A DNA stretch of 46,626 bases from Mageeibacillus sp. UBA5436 (GTDB lineage Bacteria; Bacillota; Clostridia; Saccharofermentanales; DTU023): contig DIRM01000020.1 in assembly GCA_002427545.1 (NCBI GenBank), positions 7,102 to 53,727 on the forward strand. The letters are read 5' to 3'. Shown one piece after another: positions 1-8,786 of the stretch. The notes beneath the pieces were generated by a model that saw only the letters and a program-made list of their open reading frames with translations, did no database searches and was not told the DNA's origin. Made by a program: the position numbers and the translations under genes. Each line of letters begins with the position of its first letter. Position 1 is the stretch's first letter.

Positions 1-617
1 TGCTGCATATTATGTGTCACAATAATGATACTATATTTGTTTTGTAAAGATAATATTAGCTCTTCGATTTTTCCAGTAGAAATAGGATCAAGCGCACTTG
101 TTGGTTCATCCATTAATAGCACTTCTGGTGCAACCGCTAATGCACGAGCAATACAAAGTCTTTGTTGTTGTCCCCCTGAAAGACCCAATGCTGATTTTTT
201 AAGTCGGTCTTTTACTTCATCCCATATAGCTGCATCTTTCAATGATTGTTCTACAATTTCATCAAGTTCATATTTGCCTTTTATTCCATGAGTTCGAGGT
301 CCAAAAGCAATATTATCATAAATACTCATTGGGAAAGGATTTGGTTTTTGAAATACCATGCCGACTCTTTTTCTTAGAATATTAATATCCATATTTTGAT
401 AAATATTATCATCAAACAGCTTAATATTTCCTGTGATTTTACATCCTTCAACTAAGTCATTCATACGATTTAAAGTTTTTAACAAGGTTGATTTGCCGCA
501 GCCTGATGGTCCAATAAGAGCGGTAATTTTATTTTTTTCTATATTCAAATTGATTTCCTTAAGTGCATGAAAAGCACCATAATATAAATTAAGATGATCT
601 ATCAAAAAACAGTTCAT
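1..617 (-). CDS. pstB: Phosphate ABC transporter ATP-binding protein PstB (partial, C-terminus outside window)
   Basis: This is the ATPase that drives high-affinity phosphate import through the PstCA channel on the inner face of the membrane. Translation from the ATG at 617 gives 205 residues: Walker A GPSGCGKST at 36-44, Q-loop near 90, signature LSGGQ at 146-150, Walker B LLMDE at 167-171 and the H-loop histidine at 202. PstB proteins usually have about 250 residues, so some 45 are missing beyond base 1. The start is supported by a GGAGGT ribosome site just upstream, and the ATG overlaps the pstA stop as ATGA, a sign of translational coupling. It is the last gene seen of the pstSCAB operon; a phoU gene may follow outside the window, but that is a guess. 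Confidence 0.96.
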   Translation of the reverse strand, partial: MNCFLIDHLNLYYGAFHALKEINLNIEKNKITALIGPSGCGKSTLLKTLNRMNDLVEGCKITGNIKLFDDNIYQNMDINILRKRVGMVFQKPNPFPMSIYDNIAFGPRTHGIKGKYELDEIVEQSLKDAAIWDEVKDRLKKSALGLSGGQQQRLCIARALAVAPEVLLMDEPTSALDPISTGKIEELILSLQNKYSIIIVTHNMQ

Positions 618-1441
618 ACAGAACCTCCAATTTTTCTTGCAATTTTTGTAGATACCATATTAATTATCATAATGACAAATAGCAGTACAACCGCTGTCGC
701 ATAACCTTCATTTATATGGAGACCTTCGCTGGATAATGCGTACATATGTACGGATAGTGTCCGTGAGGACATCATCGGATTTGTTGGTATCTGTGCTACT
801 GTACCGGACGTATAAATTAAAGCAGCCGTTTCACCTACTATGCGGCCAATCGCTAAGACAATTCCTGACAAAATTCCAGGCATAGCAGAAGGTAGTACAA
901 TTCTAAAAACAGTACGTAATTTTCCGGCTCCAAGACCGAAGGCACCCTCACGGTAGATATCAGGTACAGACTTAAGCGCTTCCTCGCTAGAACGCATAAT
1001 AAGCGGTAAAATCATAATAGAAAGTGTACATACTCCTGCTAAAAGAGAATATCCCCATCTCAAGAAAGTTACAAAAAAGAGTAAACCAAATAAGCCGTAA
1101 ACTATGGAAGGTATACCAGAGAGTGTCTCTGTGGTAACTCTTATTAACATAACCACTTTACTTTCTCTTTTGGCATATTCTGTTAAATATATCGCAGAAA
1201 AAACACCAAGTGGAACAGCAATTAACAAAGAAAATAATGTCATTATAATCGTCGTTATCAATGCAGGCATGAGAGATACATTTTCACTATTATATGTAAG
1301 AGAGAACATCGATGGTTTAATGTACGGAATTCCTTTTATTAAGACAAATCCTACTAAAAAAACTAATACACCAATAGAAATTCCTGCAGCAAGCTTTATC
1401 GCAATTTTTGCTAACAATTCAAACTTTTTTTGTTTCTTCAT
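614..1441 (-). CDS. pstA: Phosphate ABC transporter permease PstA
   Basis: One of the two membrane subunits of the phosphate importer. The protein of about 275 residues begins with a basic tail (MKKQKKFELL) and a membrane segment. It then shows the binding-protein-dependent permease pattern with five further hydrophobic segments and the cytoplasmic EAA-type loop (EGAFGLGAGKLRTVFRIVLP) that docks on PstB. A TTG one codon upstream is also in frame; the ATG at 1441 is preferred because a GGGGAG ribosome site lies at the right distance. This ATG overlaps the pstC stop by one base (TGATG), and the 3' end overlaps pstB by four bases. Length and order match the family, so the assignment is firm. Confidence 0.96.
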   Translation of the reverse strand: MKKQKKFELLAKIAIKLAAGISIGVLVFLVGFVLIKGIPYIKPSMFSLTYNSENVSLMPALITTIIMTLFSLLIAVPLGVFSAIYLTEYAKRESKVVMLIRVTTETLSGIPSIVYGLFGLLFFVTFLRWGYSLLAGVCTLSIMILPLIMRSSEEALKSVPDIYREGAFGLGAGKLRTVFRIVLPSAMPGILSGIVLAIGRIVGETAALIYTSGTVAQIPTNPMMSSRTLSVHMYALSSEGLHINEGYATAVVLLFVIMIINMVSTKIARKIGGSV

Positions 1442-2277
1442 CAATTTTCTCCCCTTTTAAGAGCAGAAAAACTCAAATTGATAATCAAAATAAAAACAAG
1501 TAGTACAACCCCTGTCGCAATTAAAGCTTCGCGGTGCAATTCAGCAGCATAACCCATTTCTATAACAATGTTAGCAGTAAGAGTTCGTGCCCCTTTAAAG
1601 AGTGATACAGGCATTCTCGCTTGATTACCTGCAACCATGATCACGGCCATTGTTTCGCCAATAGCACGCCCAATACCTAAAACAATAGATGCCATAATTC
1701 CTGATTTTGCAGCAGGAAACACCACATAAAATACGGAACGATAATGCCCGGCACCAAGTGCTAATGCTCCCTCATAATATTGTTCAGGTACTGCTTTAAG
1801 TGCACTTTCAGCTAATCCTATAATAGTAGGAAGTATCATAATTCCTAATAATATACAGGCTGAAAGAATACTATTCCCAGTAAAAGGTACGATAGTAACC
1901 ATACCAAAAAATCCATAAATGACGGAAGGAATACCTGCAAGCAATTCCACACCCGATTTCATCTTTTTGTATAATTTTTTCGGGCAGACATGTGAGAGAT
2001 AAACAGCCGTTAATATACCGATAGGGACACCGATTAAAATAGCACCTGCCGTGATATATAAGCTACCTACAATCATGGGAAGTATCCCGAATAATGAAGG
2101 TGTATCAGATGGAGACCATTCTGTTCCAAGAAGAAAATTTAATGTCCCTATTTTTGCAAATGCAGGAAAACCATTTACAAAAAGGAAGATACAGATAAGT
2201 GAAACCGCAAGTATAGAAGTAAATGCTGCCATAAAAAAAACAATATTCATTAATTTCTCTTTTACCTGATTATTCAT
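1441..2277 (-). CDS. pstC: Phosphate ABC transporter permease PstC
   Basis: The second membrane subunit of the Pst phosphate importer, 278 residues. It has an N-terminal hydrophobic segment (about 14-35), five more hydrophobic stretches, and the permease loop with the motif EGALALGAGHYRSVFYVVFP, where PstB is expected to contact. The ATG overlaps the pstS stop codon as ATGA. Its ribosome site (GGAG) lies inside the last codons of pstS, so the four genes appear translationally chained. Sequence and position place it clearly as PstC rather than PstA, since it comes first after pstS and its N-terminal region is typical. Confidence 0.96.
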   Translation of the reverse strand: MNNQVKEKLMNIVFFMAAFTSILAVSLICIFLFVNGFPAFAKIGTLNFLLGTEWSPSDTPSLFGILPMIVGSLYITAGAILIGVPIGILTAVYLSHVCPKKLYKKMKSGVELLAGIPSVIYGFFGMVTIVPFTGNSILSACILLGIMILPTIIGLAESALKAVPEQYYEGALALGAGHYRSVFYVVFPAAKSGIMASIVLGIGRAIGETMAVIMVAGNQARMPVSLFKGARTLTANIVIEMGYAAELHREALIATGVVLLVFILIINLSFSALKRGEN

Positions 2278-3152
2278 TGAACTTCACTCCATGTTTCTAT
2301 TTCACCGGTAAATATGGATCTCACCTGTTCAGTAGTAAGCGTAATTATAGGGTTGTCATTGTTCACAATAATAACAATCCCATCTAAAGCTATACGTATC
2401 GGTGTAAGCTCGGAAAGTTCACTGTTTTTTAATTCGCGGCTGGCCATACCAATATCGCAAGTGCCTTCTATAACCCCATTCATACCGGCAGAAGAATCAC
2501 TTTGCTGTATTTCAATGGCAGCATTCGGATTTTGCTGAAGGTAAACTTCTTTTAATTTTTCCATAATAGGTGCAATCGATGAAGAGCCAGCCACCACAAT
2601 TTTACCTGAAGGTTTATTAGCTTGATACGGAATCGCATTGTCTGCAATATTTATATAGCTTTGAGAAATAATCTTCTGGCCATCAGCCGATAAAATAAAA
2701 TCAATAAAATCTTTTTCAAGCCCGTCTGGTTCACCCTGTGTAGCAATATTAAAGGGGCGAGTAATAAGATAATTGCCATTTTTGATATTTTCAGCCGAAG
2801 GTATAACCCCATTAATCGGTACAGCTTTTATTGTATTATTTAATGAGCCCAACGATATATAACCAATTGCGTATTTATCTCCCGCAATATTGATCATCAT
2901 AACGTCAGTTTGCTTAGCTATAATAGCTTCTTTCGTTGTCATATCTTTTGTCGCACCGTTATTCTTCTTAAATTCTATACCCAAAAGATCAATAAAAGCT
3001 CCTCGTGTACCAGAGCCATCTTCACGTGATATAACATTTATTATTCTTGATGCATCAAATTGATCGTTAGAAGTTTTACTTGAACAACTTGTGGTCACAA
3101 TAAGCAATGATAAAAATAATAGCGAACTTATCATTATTCTAATTCTCTTCAT
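2274..3152 (-). CDS. pstS: Phosphate-binding lipoprotein PstS, with halves in permuted order
   Basis: Captures phosphate outside the membrane and delivers it to PstCA. The 292-residue protein has a lipoprotein signal (basic start, hydrophobic 7-20, lipobox ending at Cys23). Most PstS proteins begin with the GSSS-AP segment and later reach SREDGSGTRG. Here the order is reversed: SREDGSGTRG lies at 42-51, the IGYISLGSL and FILSADGQ blocks at 96-160, and only then come VAGSSSIAPIMEKL (187-200), QQSDSSAG (216-223), GMASRELK (235-242) and FTGEIETWSEV ending at 291. All phosphate-contact motifs are present, so the protein is probably functional, but as a circular permutation. The ATG at 3152 is chosen because GGAGAG precedes it; an in-frame ATG four codons upstream has a poorer site. 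First gene of pstSCAB. Confidence 0.93.
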   Translation of the reverse strand: MKRIRIMISSLLFLSLLIVTTSCSSKTSNDQFDASRIINVISREDGSGTRGAFIDLLGIEFKKNNGATKDMTTKEAIIAKQTDVMMINIAGDKYAIGYISLGSLNNTIKAVPINGVIPSAENIKNGNYLITRPFNIATQGEPDGLEKDFIDFILSADGQKIISQSYINIADNAIPYQANKPSGKIVVAGSSSIAPIMEKLKEVYLQQNPNAAIEIQQSDSSAGMNGVIEGTCDIGMASRELKNSELSELTPIRIALDGIVIIVNNDNPIITLTTEQVRSIFTGEIETWSEVQ

Positions 3153-3196
3153 TTTTCTCTCCATCTTCTAATTATGTCCACATGATAATTGAAAAA

Positions 3197-3235
3197 TATA
3201 TAAACCAAGTGCAATATCATGTAAAATCTGTGTAA
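3197..3235 (-). promoter_or_regulatory. pstSCAB promoter with PhoP-box-like repeats
   Basis: Read on the minus strand there is a -35 TTTACA (3225-3220), a 17-base spacer and a -10 TATATA (3202-3197), about 45 bases before pstS. A second TTACA (3235-3231) lies exactly 11 bases upstream of the TTACA inside the -35. TT(A/T)ACA repeats with 11-base spacing are the known form of PhoP operator half-sites in Bacillus relatives, so phosphate-starvation control is a reasonable inference. Confidence 0.6.
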
Positions 3236-3301
3236 GTTAGAAGATAAATATCTGATTTGGTGTTTAGTGAAGTATATTAAACCCTGAAAACCAAAAAACG
3301 C

Positions 3302-3339
3302 CAAAAAAAGCACCGTAAATTTTTAAAATATACGGTGCT
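3302..3339 (-). terminator. Terminator after fprA
   Basis: On the minus strand a perfect 9-bp stem (AGCACCGTA / TACGGTGCT) with an AT-rich loop is followed by seven T. It lies about 60 bases past the fprA stop and separates fprA from the pst operon. Confidence 0.85.
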
Positions 3340-3398
3340 AGTTGAAAAAATAATTTAATTATGAATACTCGTGATTTTAATCAAGAGCATTTTACATT

Positions 3399-4619
3399 TT
3401 AATTATCATTGAATGATGCAGCAATTTCATCTGCAAATTTTTCTAAATCTGGTAATTGTTCAGGAGCTGCAGAACTTTTAATCTTGAAGGGCTCTGCTAC
3501 TTCTTCTAGGTTTTTAGATTTAGTAAATATATCTTGAGCAATCTTTAAAGCACGACCACCCCAACTTTGACTTTCTAAGTAGGCAATTTTGCGATTTGCA
3601 TAATTAAGCATGGTTAATTCACGCATCAAAGCATCCATACCTGGATATAATTCGGTATTATAAGTTAAACAAGTAAAGATAGCATGTGAAAAACGGAATA
3701 AATCAGAGATAACCTCTGAAACTGGTGTTTTAGAAATATCATATACTCGAATATTTGGTATGCCTCTATCAGCCAACATACCAGCTAGTACATCATTTAA
3801 ATTTTGTGAATTACCATACATCGATGCACAAACAAGTACAATACCTTGCTCCTCTGCTTGATAACTTGCCCATTTTGTATATTTATCCATGATCATAGCA
3901 ATATCTTCTGGTTTGCGGAAAACAAGACCATGTAATGGACAAATTGTTTTAATATTTAAATTTAAATCACCAATCTTTTTAAAGACTCGTAATACAGATG
4001 CACCTTGACGTCCTACTATATTAATATAATAGCGACGTGCCTCGGATAACCAATCTCTTTCATAATTAACTTGATCTACAAAAAGATGTCCCTCTATCGC
4101 ACCAAAGGCGCCAAAGGCATCAGCAGAAAATAAAATATCATCAGTTAAATCATAAGTCATCATCACTTCTGGCCAATGTACATTAGGAGCCATTACAAAT
4201 TGCAAATGATGTTTTCCTAATTTTAATTGATCACCTTCACCAACTATCATGACACGATCTTCATATTCTAAATGATAGAATTGATGCATCATATTTAGAC
4301 CTTTATCTGTTATCACCATAATGGCATTCGGATATTCACGTAGAATATTATTAATACTGCTACAATGATCTGGTTCTACATGATTGACAATTAAATAGTC
4401 TAAATCTCGTCCATTTAAAACAGCACGCACATTCTCATAATATCTTTCTGAAACAGATTCATCGATACCATCGAGCAAAGCTGTTTTTTCATCCATTATG
4501 ATATAGGAGTTATAAGCAACACCTTTTGGTAATTCAAACATATTTTCAAATAAACTTAAGCGTCGATCACTTTCGCCAATATAGTAAATGTCATCATTTA
4601 TTATTCTTGGATAATACAT
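3399..4619 (-). CDS. fprA: Flavodiiron protein (oxygen/NO reductase, FprA type)
   Basis: Cytosolic flavodiiron protein that reduces O2 to water, or NO to N2O, for anaerobe protection. The 406 residues form two domains: a metallo-beta-lactamase-like diiron domain (1-250) and a flavodoxin domain (about 258-400). All expected diiron ligands can be placed: H80, E82, D84 and H85 in HVEPDH, H148 in APNVHWPE, D167 in SADAFG, and H230 in CPLHG. The FMN phosphate loop is SMYGNSQN at about 266-273. There is no extra rubredoxin or flavin-reductase domain, so it is a class A enzyme needing a separate electron donor. It stands alone with its own terminator; a possible promoter (TTAGAA, 17 bases, TACAAT) lies upstream. 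Whether O2 or NO is the main substrate cannot be read from sequence. Confidence 0.95.
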   Translation of the reverse strand: MYYPRIINDDIYYIGESDRRLSLFENMFELPKGVAYNSYIIMDEKTALLDGIDESVSERYYENVRAVLNGRDLDYLIVNHVEPDHCSSINNILREYPNAIMVITDKGLNMMHQFYHLEYEDRVMIVGEGDQLKLGKHHLQFVMAPNVHWPEVMMTYDLTDDILFSADAFGAFGAIEGHLFVDQVNYERDWLSEARRYYINIVGRQGASVLRVFKKIGDLNLNIKTICPLHGLVFRKPEDIAMIMDKYTKWASYQAEEQGIVLVCASMYGNSQNLNDVLAGMLADRGIPNIRVYDISKTPVSEVISDLFRFSHAIFTCLTYNTELYPGMDALMRELTMLNYANRKIAYLESQSWGGRALKIAQDIFTKSKNLEEVAEPFKIKSSAAPEQLPDLEKFADEIAASFNDN

Positions 4620-4814
4620 ATCTAGCCTCCATCTATACTCTAGATTTCTAATTTTAAGTTCTTTTCATTCTAAATTAAGCATTTCTATTGTATCAAAATT
4701 CGCATGAAATTCTAACTACAGATTAACTGAAAATATAGATTCTTAGATTCTACGAATCTTTTTAATAATTTTCTATAGCTTATTTAACTTTATCCGAAAA
4801 AATTTATTTAATGC

Positions 4815-6959
4815 CTAAATGAATAAATGAACAAGGTTATTGAAAATAAAGCAAATTATAATACCAGATATCGTTGGCACCAAGAAAGAAATAGCCGTCC
4901 ATTTCCAACTTTGTGTTTCTTTTTTTATAGTCAACATAGTAGTCGCACATGGCCAATGCATGACTGTAAACAAAAGCATACTAACTGCAGTCACCCAGGT
5001 CCAATCATTATTTGTCAATAATTGTCCCAATGCTGCACCTTGTAATTCAATCAGGCCGCTATTTTGTGCTGAATATATCATGATAATAATAGGCATCACG
5101 ATTTCATTGGCTGGTAAACCTAGTATAAAACCTGTCAAGATTGCGCCATCTAAACCCAAAAGTTTTCCAAAGGGATCTAAAAATCCTGTAAATGCATATA
5201 AAGCTGTTGTGTCACCATAATTAATATGATTTAGTAGCCAAAGAATCAGACCTACTGGTGCGGCTGCTATTATAGCTCTGCCTAAAACTTTAATGGTACG
5301 GTCAAAAAGACTGCGAACAATTACTTTGAAAACTTGTGGTCGACGATAAGGTGGCAATTCTAATGTAAAAGAAGATGGATAACCTTTAAGAATGGTTGCA
5401 GACAAAATTTTTGAAACCAATAAAGTCATGCCTATACTAAATAAAATAACTAAAACTAAGATTAAAGCACCTAAAGTGGAACTCATGACTTGAGACAATC
5501 CTGCGATGCTACCGATAAAGAAAATACTGATAATAGAAATCATAATGGGGAATCGACCATTACAAGGAGAAAAATTGTTCGTCAATATAGCAATCAATCT
5601 TTCTCTTGGTGAATCAATGATCCTCGTTCCGGTAACACCAACCGCATTACAACCATAACCCATACACATTGTTAAAGCTTGTTTGCCACAAGCATCACAG
5701 CTTTTAAAATATTTATCCAGGTTAAAAGCAACCCTAGGTAAATAGCCAAAATCTTCTAATAATGTGAACATCGGAAAAAATATAGCCATTGGTGGCAACA
5801 TAACACTAACTACCCAAGCTACAACATTATAAACAGCATGAATTAGCATATCGACTATCAAATTTGGGATACCAATAGCCAAAGCACCAGCCGCTAATTT
5901 ATCTTCTATACCAAATAAAAGATTTGCTAAAAGTGTTGAAGGATAATTTGCACCTGTAATGGTAATCCAGAAAACCAAAAATAATAAAAACAACATAATT
6001 GGTAGTCCTGTTATTTTGCTAGTAAATATTTTATCTAATTTGCGATCCGTTTTATCACTATCGACTTCTGAACTTGAGATAACTTTTTGCGAAAGTAGAA
6101 CTGAATATTGTACAACCACTTCAACAATCGCATCTTGAACTTCCACCATTTTTTTATTTTGCTCATTTAAATATTCATTATATTCATCTAGAGCTTTTTG
6201 AATAGAAGCTTGTTTTAAAAGATCAAAACCCAAAAAATCATTTAATGAGTTTTGTAAATTTTCATCCCCATCTAATATTTTAATTGAAGTCCAACGAGCA
6301 TCTAATGAATCTCCAATTAAATCTTTAACCGGTTCCATTAAGATATCAATTCCTTTTTCAATAAAATCTGGATAAACTATTTTAAAAGGAGCTAATGAGT
6401 TGGATAGAGCTTTTTTAATACCCGCTTGTAAATCATCTAAGCCTTCATTCGAACGTGCCGCTGTACCAATAACAGGTACACCCAATTCTTTCTCCAAGGC
6501 TTTTAAGTCAATCTCAATTTTTCGTTTTCTAGCTTCATCAAATAAGTTGATACAAACAACAACTTTTTTACCCGTTTCTAAGGTTTGTAATACCAGATTG
6601 AGATTTCTTGTCAAGCCTGTCGCATCACAGACTACGATAACAGCATCCGGATTGCTAAAACAAATAAAATCACGAGCAACCTCTTCTTCAGCGGATCTAG
6701 CTATCAAAGAATAACTACCAGGTACATCAACCAAAACATAATTATCGCCTTCGAATTCAAAATATCCTTGAGCATTTTCTACTGTTTTCCCAGGCCAATT
6801 GCCTGTATGTTGTTTCATACCTGTTAAAGCATTAAAAACGGTTGATTTTCCGACATTTGGATTGCCTGCTAAAGCGATAACTTTATCATCAGGGGATTTT
6901 TTCTCAATAATTAATTTTTCATCGATTGAAGTCGATTTGTGAAAAGTAGTATTCTCCAT
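4815..6959 (-). CDS. feoB: Ferrous iron transporter FeoB
   Basis: Membrane transporter for Fe(II), with an N-terminal GTPase domain that gates uptake. The protein has 714 residues. G1 GNPNVGKST is at 32-40, the switch/G2 area at TGNWPGKTVENAQG (52-65), G3 DVPG at 78-81 and G4 NLFD at 138-141. A helical spacer (about 180-300) with acidic heptad-like segments follows, then a membrane domain from about 317 with two Gate repeats (PPMAIFFPMFTLLEDFGYLPR and the later LELPPYRRP region) and a conserved GCNAVGVTGTR stretch. It ends without the C-terminal FeoC-like tail. The gene sits three bases after feoA, so the two are cotranscribed. Length and all motifs agree with intact FeoB. Confidence 0.96.
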   Translation of the reverse strand: MENTTFHKSTSIDEKLIIEKKSPDDKVIALAGNPNVGKSTVFNALTGMKQHTGNWPGKTVENAQGYFEFEGDNYVLVDVPGSYSLIARSAEEEVARDFICFSNPDAVIVVCDATGLTRNLNLVLQTLETGKKVVVCINLFDEARKRKIEIDLKALEKELGVPVIGTAARSNEGLDDLQAGIKKALSNSLAPFKIVYPDFIEKGIDILMEPVKDLIGDSLDARWTSIKILDGDENLQNSLNDFLGFDLLKQASIQKALDEYNEYLNEQNKKMVEVQDAIVEVVVQYSVLLSQKVISSSEVDSDKTDRKLDKIFTSKITGLPIMLFLLFLVFWITITGANYPSTLLANLLFGIEDKLAAGALAIGIPNLIVDMLIHAVYNVVAWVVSVMLPPMAIFFPMFTLLEDFGYLPRVAFNLDKYFKSCDACGKQALTMCMGYGCNAVGVTGTRIIDSPRERLIAILTNNFSPCNGRFPIMISIISIFFIGSIAGLSQVMSSTLGALILVLVILFSIGMTLLVSKILSATILKGYPSSFTLELPPYRRPQVFKVIVRSLFDRTIKVLGRAIIAAAPVGLILWLLNHINYGDTTALYAFTGFLDPFGKLLGLDGAILTGFILGLPANEIVMPIIIMIYSAQNSGLIELQGAALGQLLTNNDWTWVTAVSMLLFTVMHWPCATTMLTIKKETQSWKWTAISFLVPTISGIIICFIFNNLVHLFI

Positions 6960-6962
6960 ATA

Positions 6963-7208
6963 TTATAATTCCTCAACTAAAATTTGATCTGCATCTTCTT
7001 TTCTTAAAGCAATAACGGTACCATTAATACGGTAAGCCGTTGGATCACCTAAAGCTGCTATGCTTAATGCATCAACGCTATTGCCTGTAATAAAGCCAAG
7101 ATCTTGTAAGCGTCTACGCATACCTCCTACAGCATTAACTTTGACGATAATTGCAGATTTTCCTATTTTAATTTCGGATAAAGTTAATTGATTATTTTTG
7201 TATTCCAT
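6963..7208 (-). CDS. feoA: Ferrous iron transport accessory protein FeoA
   Basis: Small SH3-like cytosolic partner of FeoB, 81 residues. It shows the typical FeoA features: an N-terminal LTLSEIKIGKSAIIVKV strand pair, the RRRLQDLGFITGNSV segment and a C-terminal strand with VIALRKEDADQILVEEL. Function in detail is unclear in the family, but FeoA is needed for FeoB-dependent iron uptake in several species. A GGAG ribosome site lies six bases before the ATG. First gene of a feoAB operon. Confidence 0.93.
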   Translation of the reverse strand: MEYKNNQLTLSEIKIGKSAIIVKVNAVGGMRRRLQDLGFITGNSVDALSIAALGDPTAYRINGTVIALRKEDADQILVEEL

Positions 7209-7258
7209 ATGTCTCCATTCAATACTAATGATATGATTAATCCATTCAATCTTTGAAT

Positions 7259-7287
7259 ATCGTATTTCAGAATATACTGATTGTCAA
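7259..7287 (-). promoter_or_regulatory. feoAB promoter
   Basis: Minus strand: -35 TTGACA (7287-7282), a 17-base spacer and -10 TACGAT (7264-7259), about 50 bases before feoA. The surrounding DNA is AT-rich with partial dyads, but I cannot assign a Fur or DtxR operator. Confidence 0.6.
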
Positions 7288-7382
7288 GCACACCTAACAT
7301 ATTTGTTAGTTTGCTCTATTCTTAATTTTTAGGAGTATTTTTTTAGTAGTTTTAGAAACAATTAATAAGCTAAGATTTTTTA

Positions 7383-7419
7383 TAAAAAAAAGAGGCATCT
7401 CTATTTGAGAAACCTCTTT
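7383..7419 (-). terminator. Terminator after tuf (end of str operon)
   Basis: Minus strand: AAAGAGGTTTCTC / GAGATGCCTCTTT hairpin followed by a run of T. It lies about 25 bases past the tuf stop. Confidence 0.85.
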
Positions 7420-7444
7420 AAAATGAATTTAAAATTTTTAAATA

Positions 7445-8647
7445 TTATTCAATAATATCTGTAACTGTGCCTGAACCAACAGTACGACCACCTTCACGAA
7501 TAGCGAATTTCAAACCTTTTTCGATAGCGATAGGTGTGATTAATTCAACAGTCATGGAAGTATGATCACCAGGCATGCACATTTCAACGCCTTCATCTAA
7601 TTCAGCAATACCTGTAACATCAGTGGTACGGAAATAGAATTGTGGACGATAACCAGTGAAGAATGGTTTATGACGGCCACCTTCATCTTTAGTTAAAACG
7701 TAAACTTGACCAACAAATTTTGTATGTGGATGAACTGTGCCTGGAGCTGCAATAACTTGTCCACGTTCAACTTCATCGCGTTGAATACCACGTAATAAGC
7801 AACCAACATTATCGCCAGCTTCACCGAAGTCCATCATTTTATGGAACATTTCAATACCAGTAATAACAGAAGTGCTTGGTTCGTCTTGCATACCAACGAT
7901 TTCAACAGCATCATTTAATTTAACAGTACCACGTTCAATACGACCTGTAGCAACGGTACCACGACCTGTAATTGTGAAAACGTCCTCTACTGGCATAGCA
8001 AATGGTAAATCTGTTGCACGTTCAGGTGTAGGAATATATTCGTCAACTGCATCCATTAATTCAAGGATAGGTTGATATTCAGGTGCATCTATGTCTGTGC
8101 TTTCGCTCTCTAAAGCTACTAAAGCAGAACCACGAATAACTGGAGCATTGTCACCATCAAAATCATATTCGCTTAAAAGATCGCGAATTTCCATTTCAAC
8201 TAAGTCTAACAATTCATCGTCATCAACTTGATCTGTTTTATTCATAAATACTACGATAGCTGGAACGCCAACTTGACGAGCTAATAAGATATGCTCACGT
8301 GTTTGAGGCATTGGACCATCAGCAGCTGAAACGACTAAGATAGCGCCGTCCATTTGAGCAGCACCAGTAATCATGTTTTTGATATAGTCAGCATGGCCTG
8401 GGCAGTCAACGTGTGCATAGTGACGTTTATCGGTTGTATACTCAACGTGTGATGTATTAATGGTAATACCACGTTCTCTCTCTTCTGGAGCTTTATCGAT
8501 GTTTGCATAATCTGTAAAATCTGCTTCACCTTTAATTGCTAATACTTTCGTGATAGCAGCTGTCAATGTGGTTTTACCATGGTCTACGTGACCGAGTGTA
8601 CCAACATTAACGTGTTCCTTATTTCTTTCAAATTTCTCTTTAGCCAT
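7445..8647 (-). CDS. tuf: Translation elongation factor Tu
   Basis: Carries aminoacyl-tRNA to the ribosome in its GTP form. The 400-residue protein is full length. G1 GHVDHGKT is at 19-26, followed by the G3 DCPGHAD, an NKTD G4 (N-K-x-D) and the two C-terminal beta-barrel domains, ending in a typical GSGTVTDIIE-like tail. An AAGGAGGA ribosome site precedes the ATG. It is the last gene of the str cluster, 139 bases after fusA, with its own likely promoter and a strong terminator. Only one tuf copy lies in this window. Confidence 0.98.
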   Translation of the reverse strand: MAKEKFERNKEHVNVGTLGHVDHGKTTLTAAITKVLAIKGEADFTDYANIDKAPEERERGITINTSHVEYTTDKRHYAHVDCPGHADYIKNMITGAAQMDGAILVVSAADGPMPQTREHILLARQVGVPAIVVFMNKTDQVDDDELLDLVEMEIRDLLSEYDFDGDNAPVIRGSALVALESESTDIDAPEYQPILELMDAVDEYIPTPERATDLPFAMPVEDVFTITGRGTVATGRIERGTVKLNDAVEIVGMQDEPSTSVITGIEMFHKMMDFGEAGDNVGCLLRGIQRDEVERGQVIAAPGTVHPHTKFVGQVYVLTKDEGGRHKPFFTGYRPQFYFRTTDVTGIAELDEGVEMCMPGDHTSMTVELITPIAIEKGLKFAIREGGRTVGSGTVTDIIE

Positions 8648-8719
8648 TTTAAAAAGATCCTCCTTATTGATACAGTCAAAGCTGATCCTATTTATCTTTT
8701 AATTAAATTATCTCTTTAT

Positions 8720-8747
8720 ATTTTACACAAATACTGTACTTTAGCAA
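8720..8747 (-). promoter_or_regulatory. Internal promoter for tuf
   Basis: Minus strand: TTGCTA (8747-8742), a 16-base spacer and TAAAAT (8725-8720) in the fusA-tuf spacer. This suggests extra transcription of tuf beyond the str operon read-through; the motif match is moderate. Confidence 0.45.
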
Positions 8748-8751
8748 TAAT

Positions 8752-8783
8752 GCAATAACTTTGGCTTAAATAAAGGTTATTGC
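8752..8783 (-). other. Hairpin in the fusA-tuf spacer
   Basis: An 11-bp stem with one bulge (GCAATAACCTTT paired with AAAGTTATTGC) lies just after the fusA stop. There is no T run after it, so it is not a normal terminator. It may protect or process the mRNA 3' of fusA, which is inference. Confidence 0.5.
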
Positions 8784-8786
8784 TTC

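Noticed and set aside
25..291. Plus-strand open frame at the window start
   Set aside because: It is antisense to pstB, which has all ABC motifs on the minus strand.
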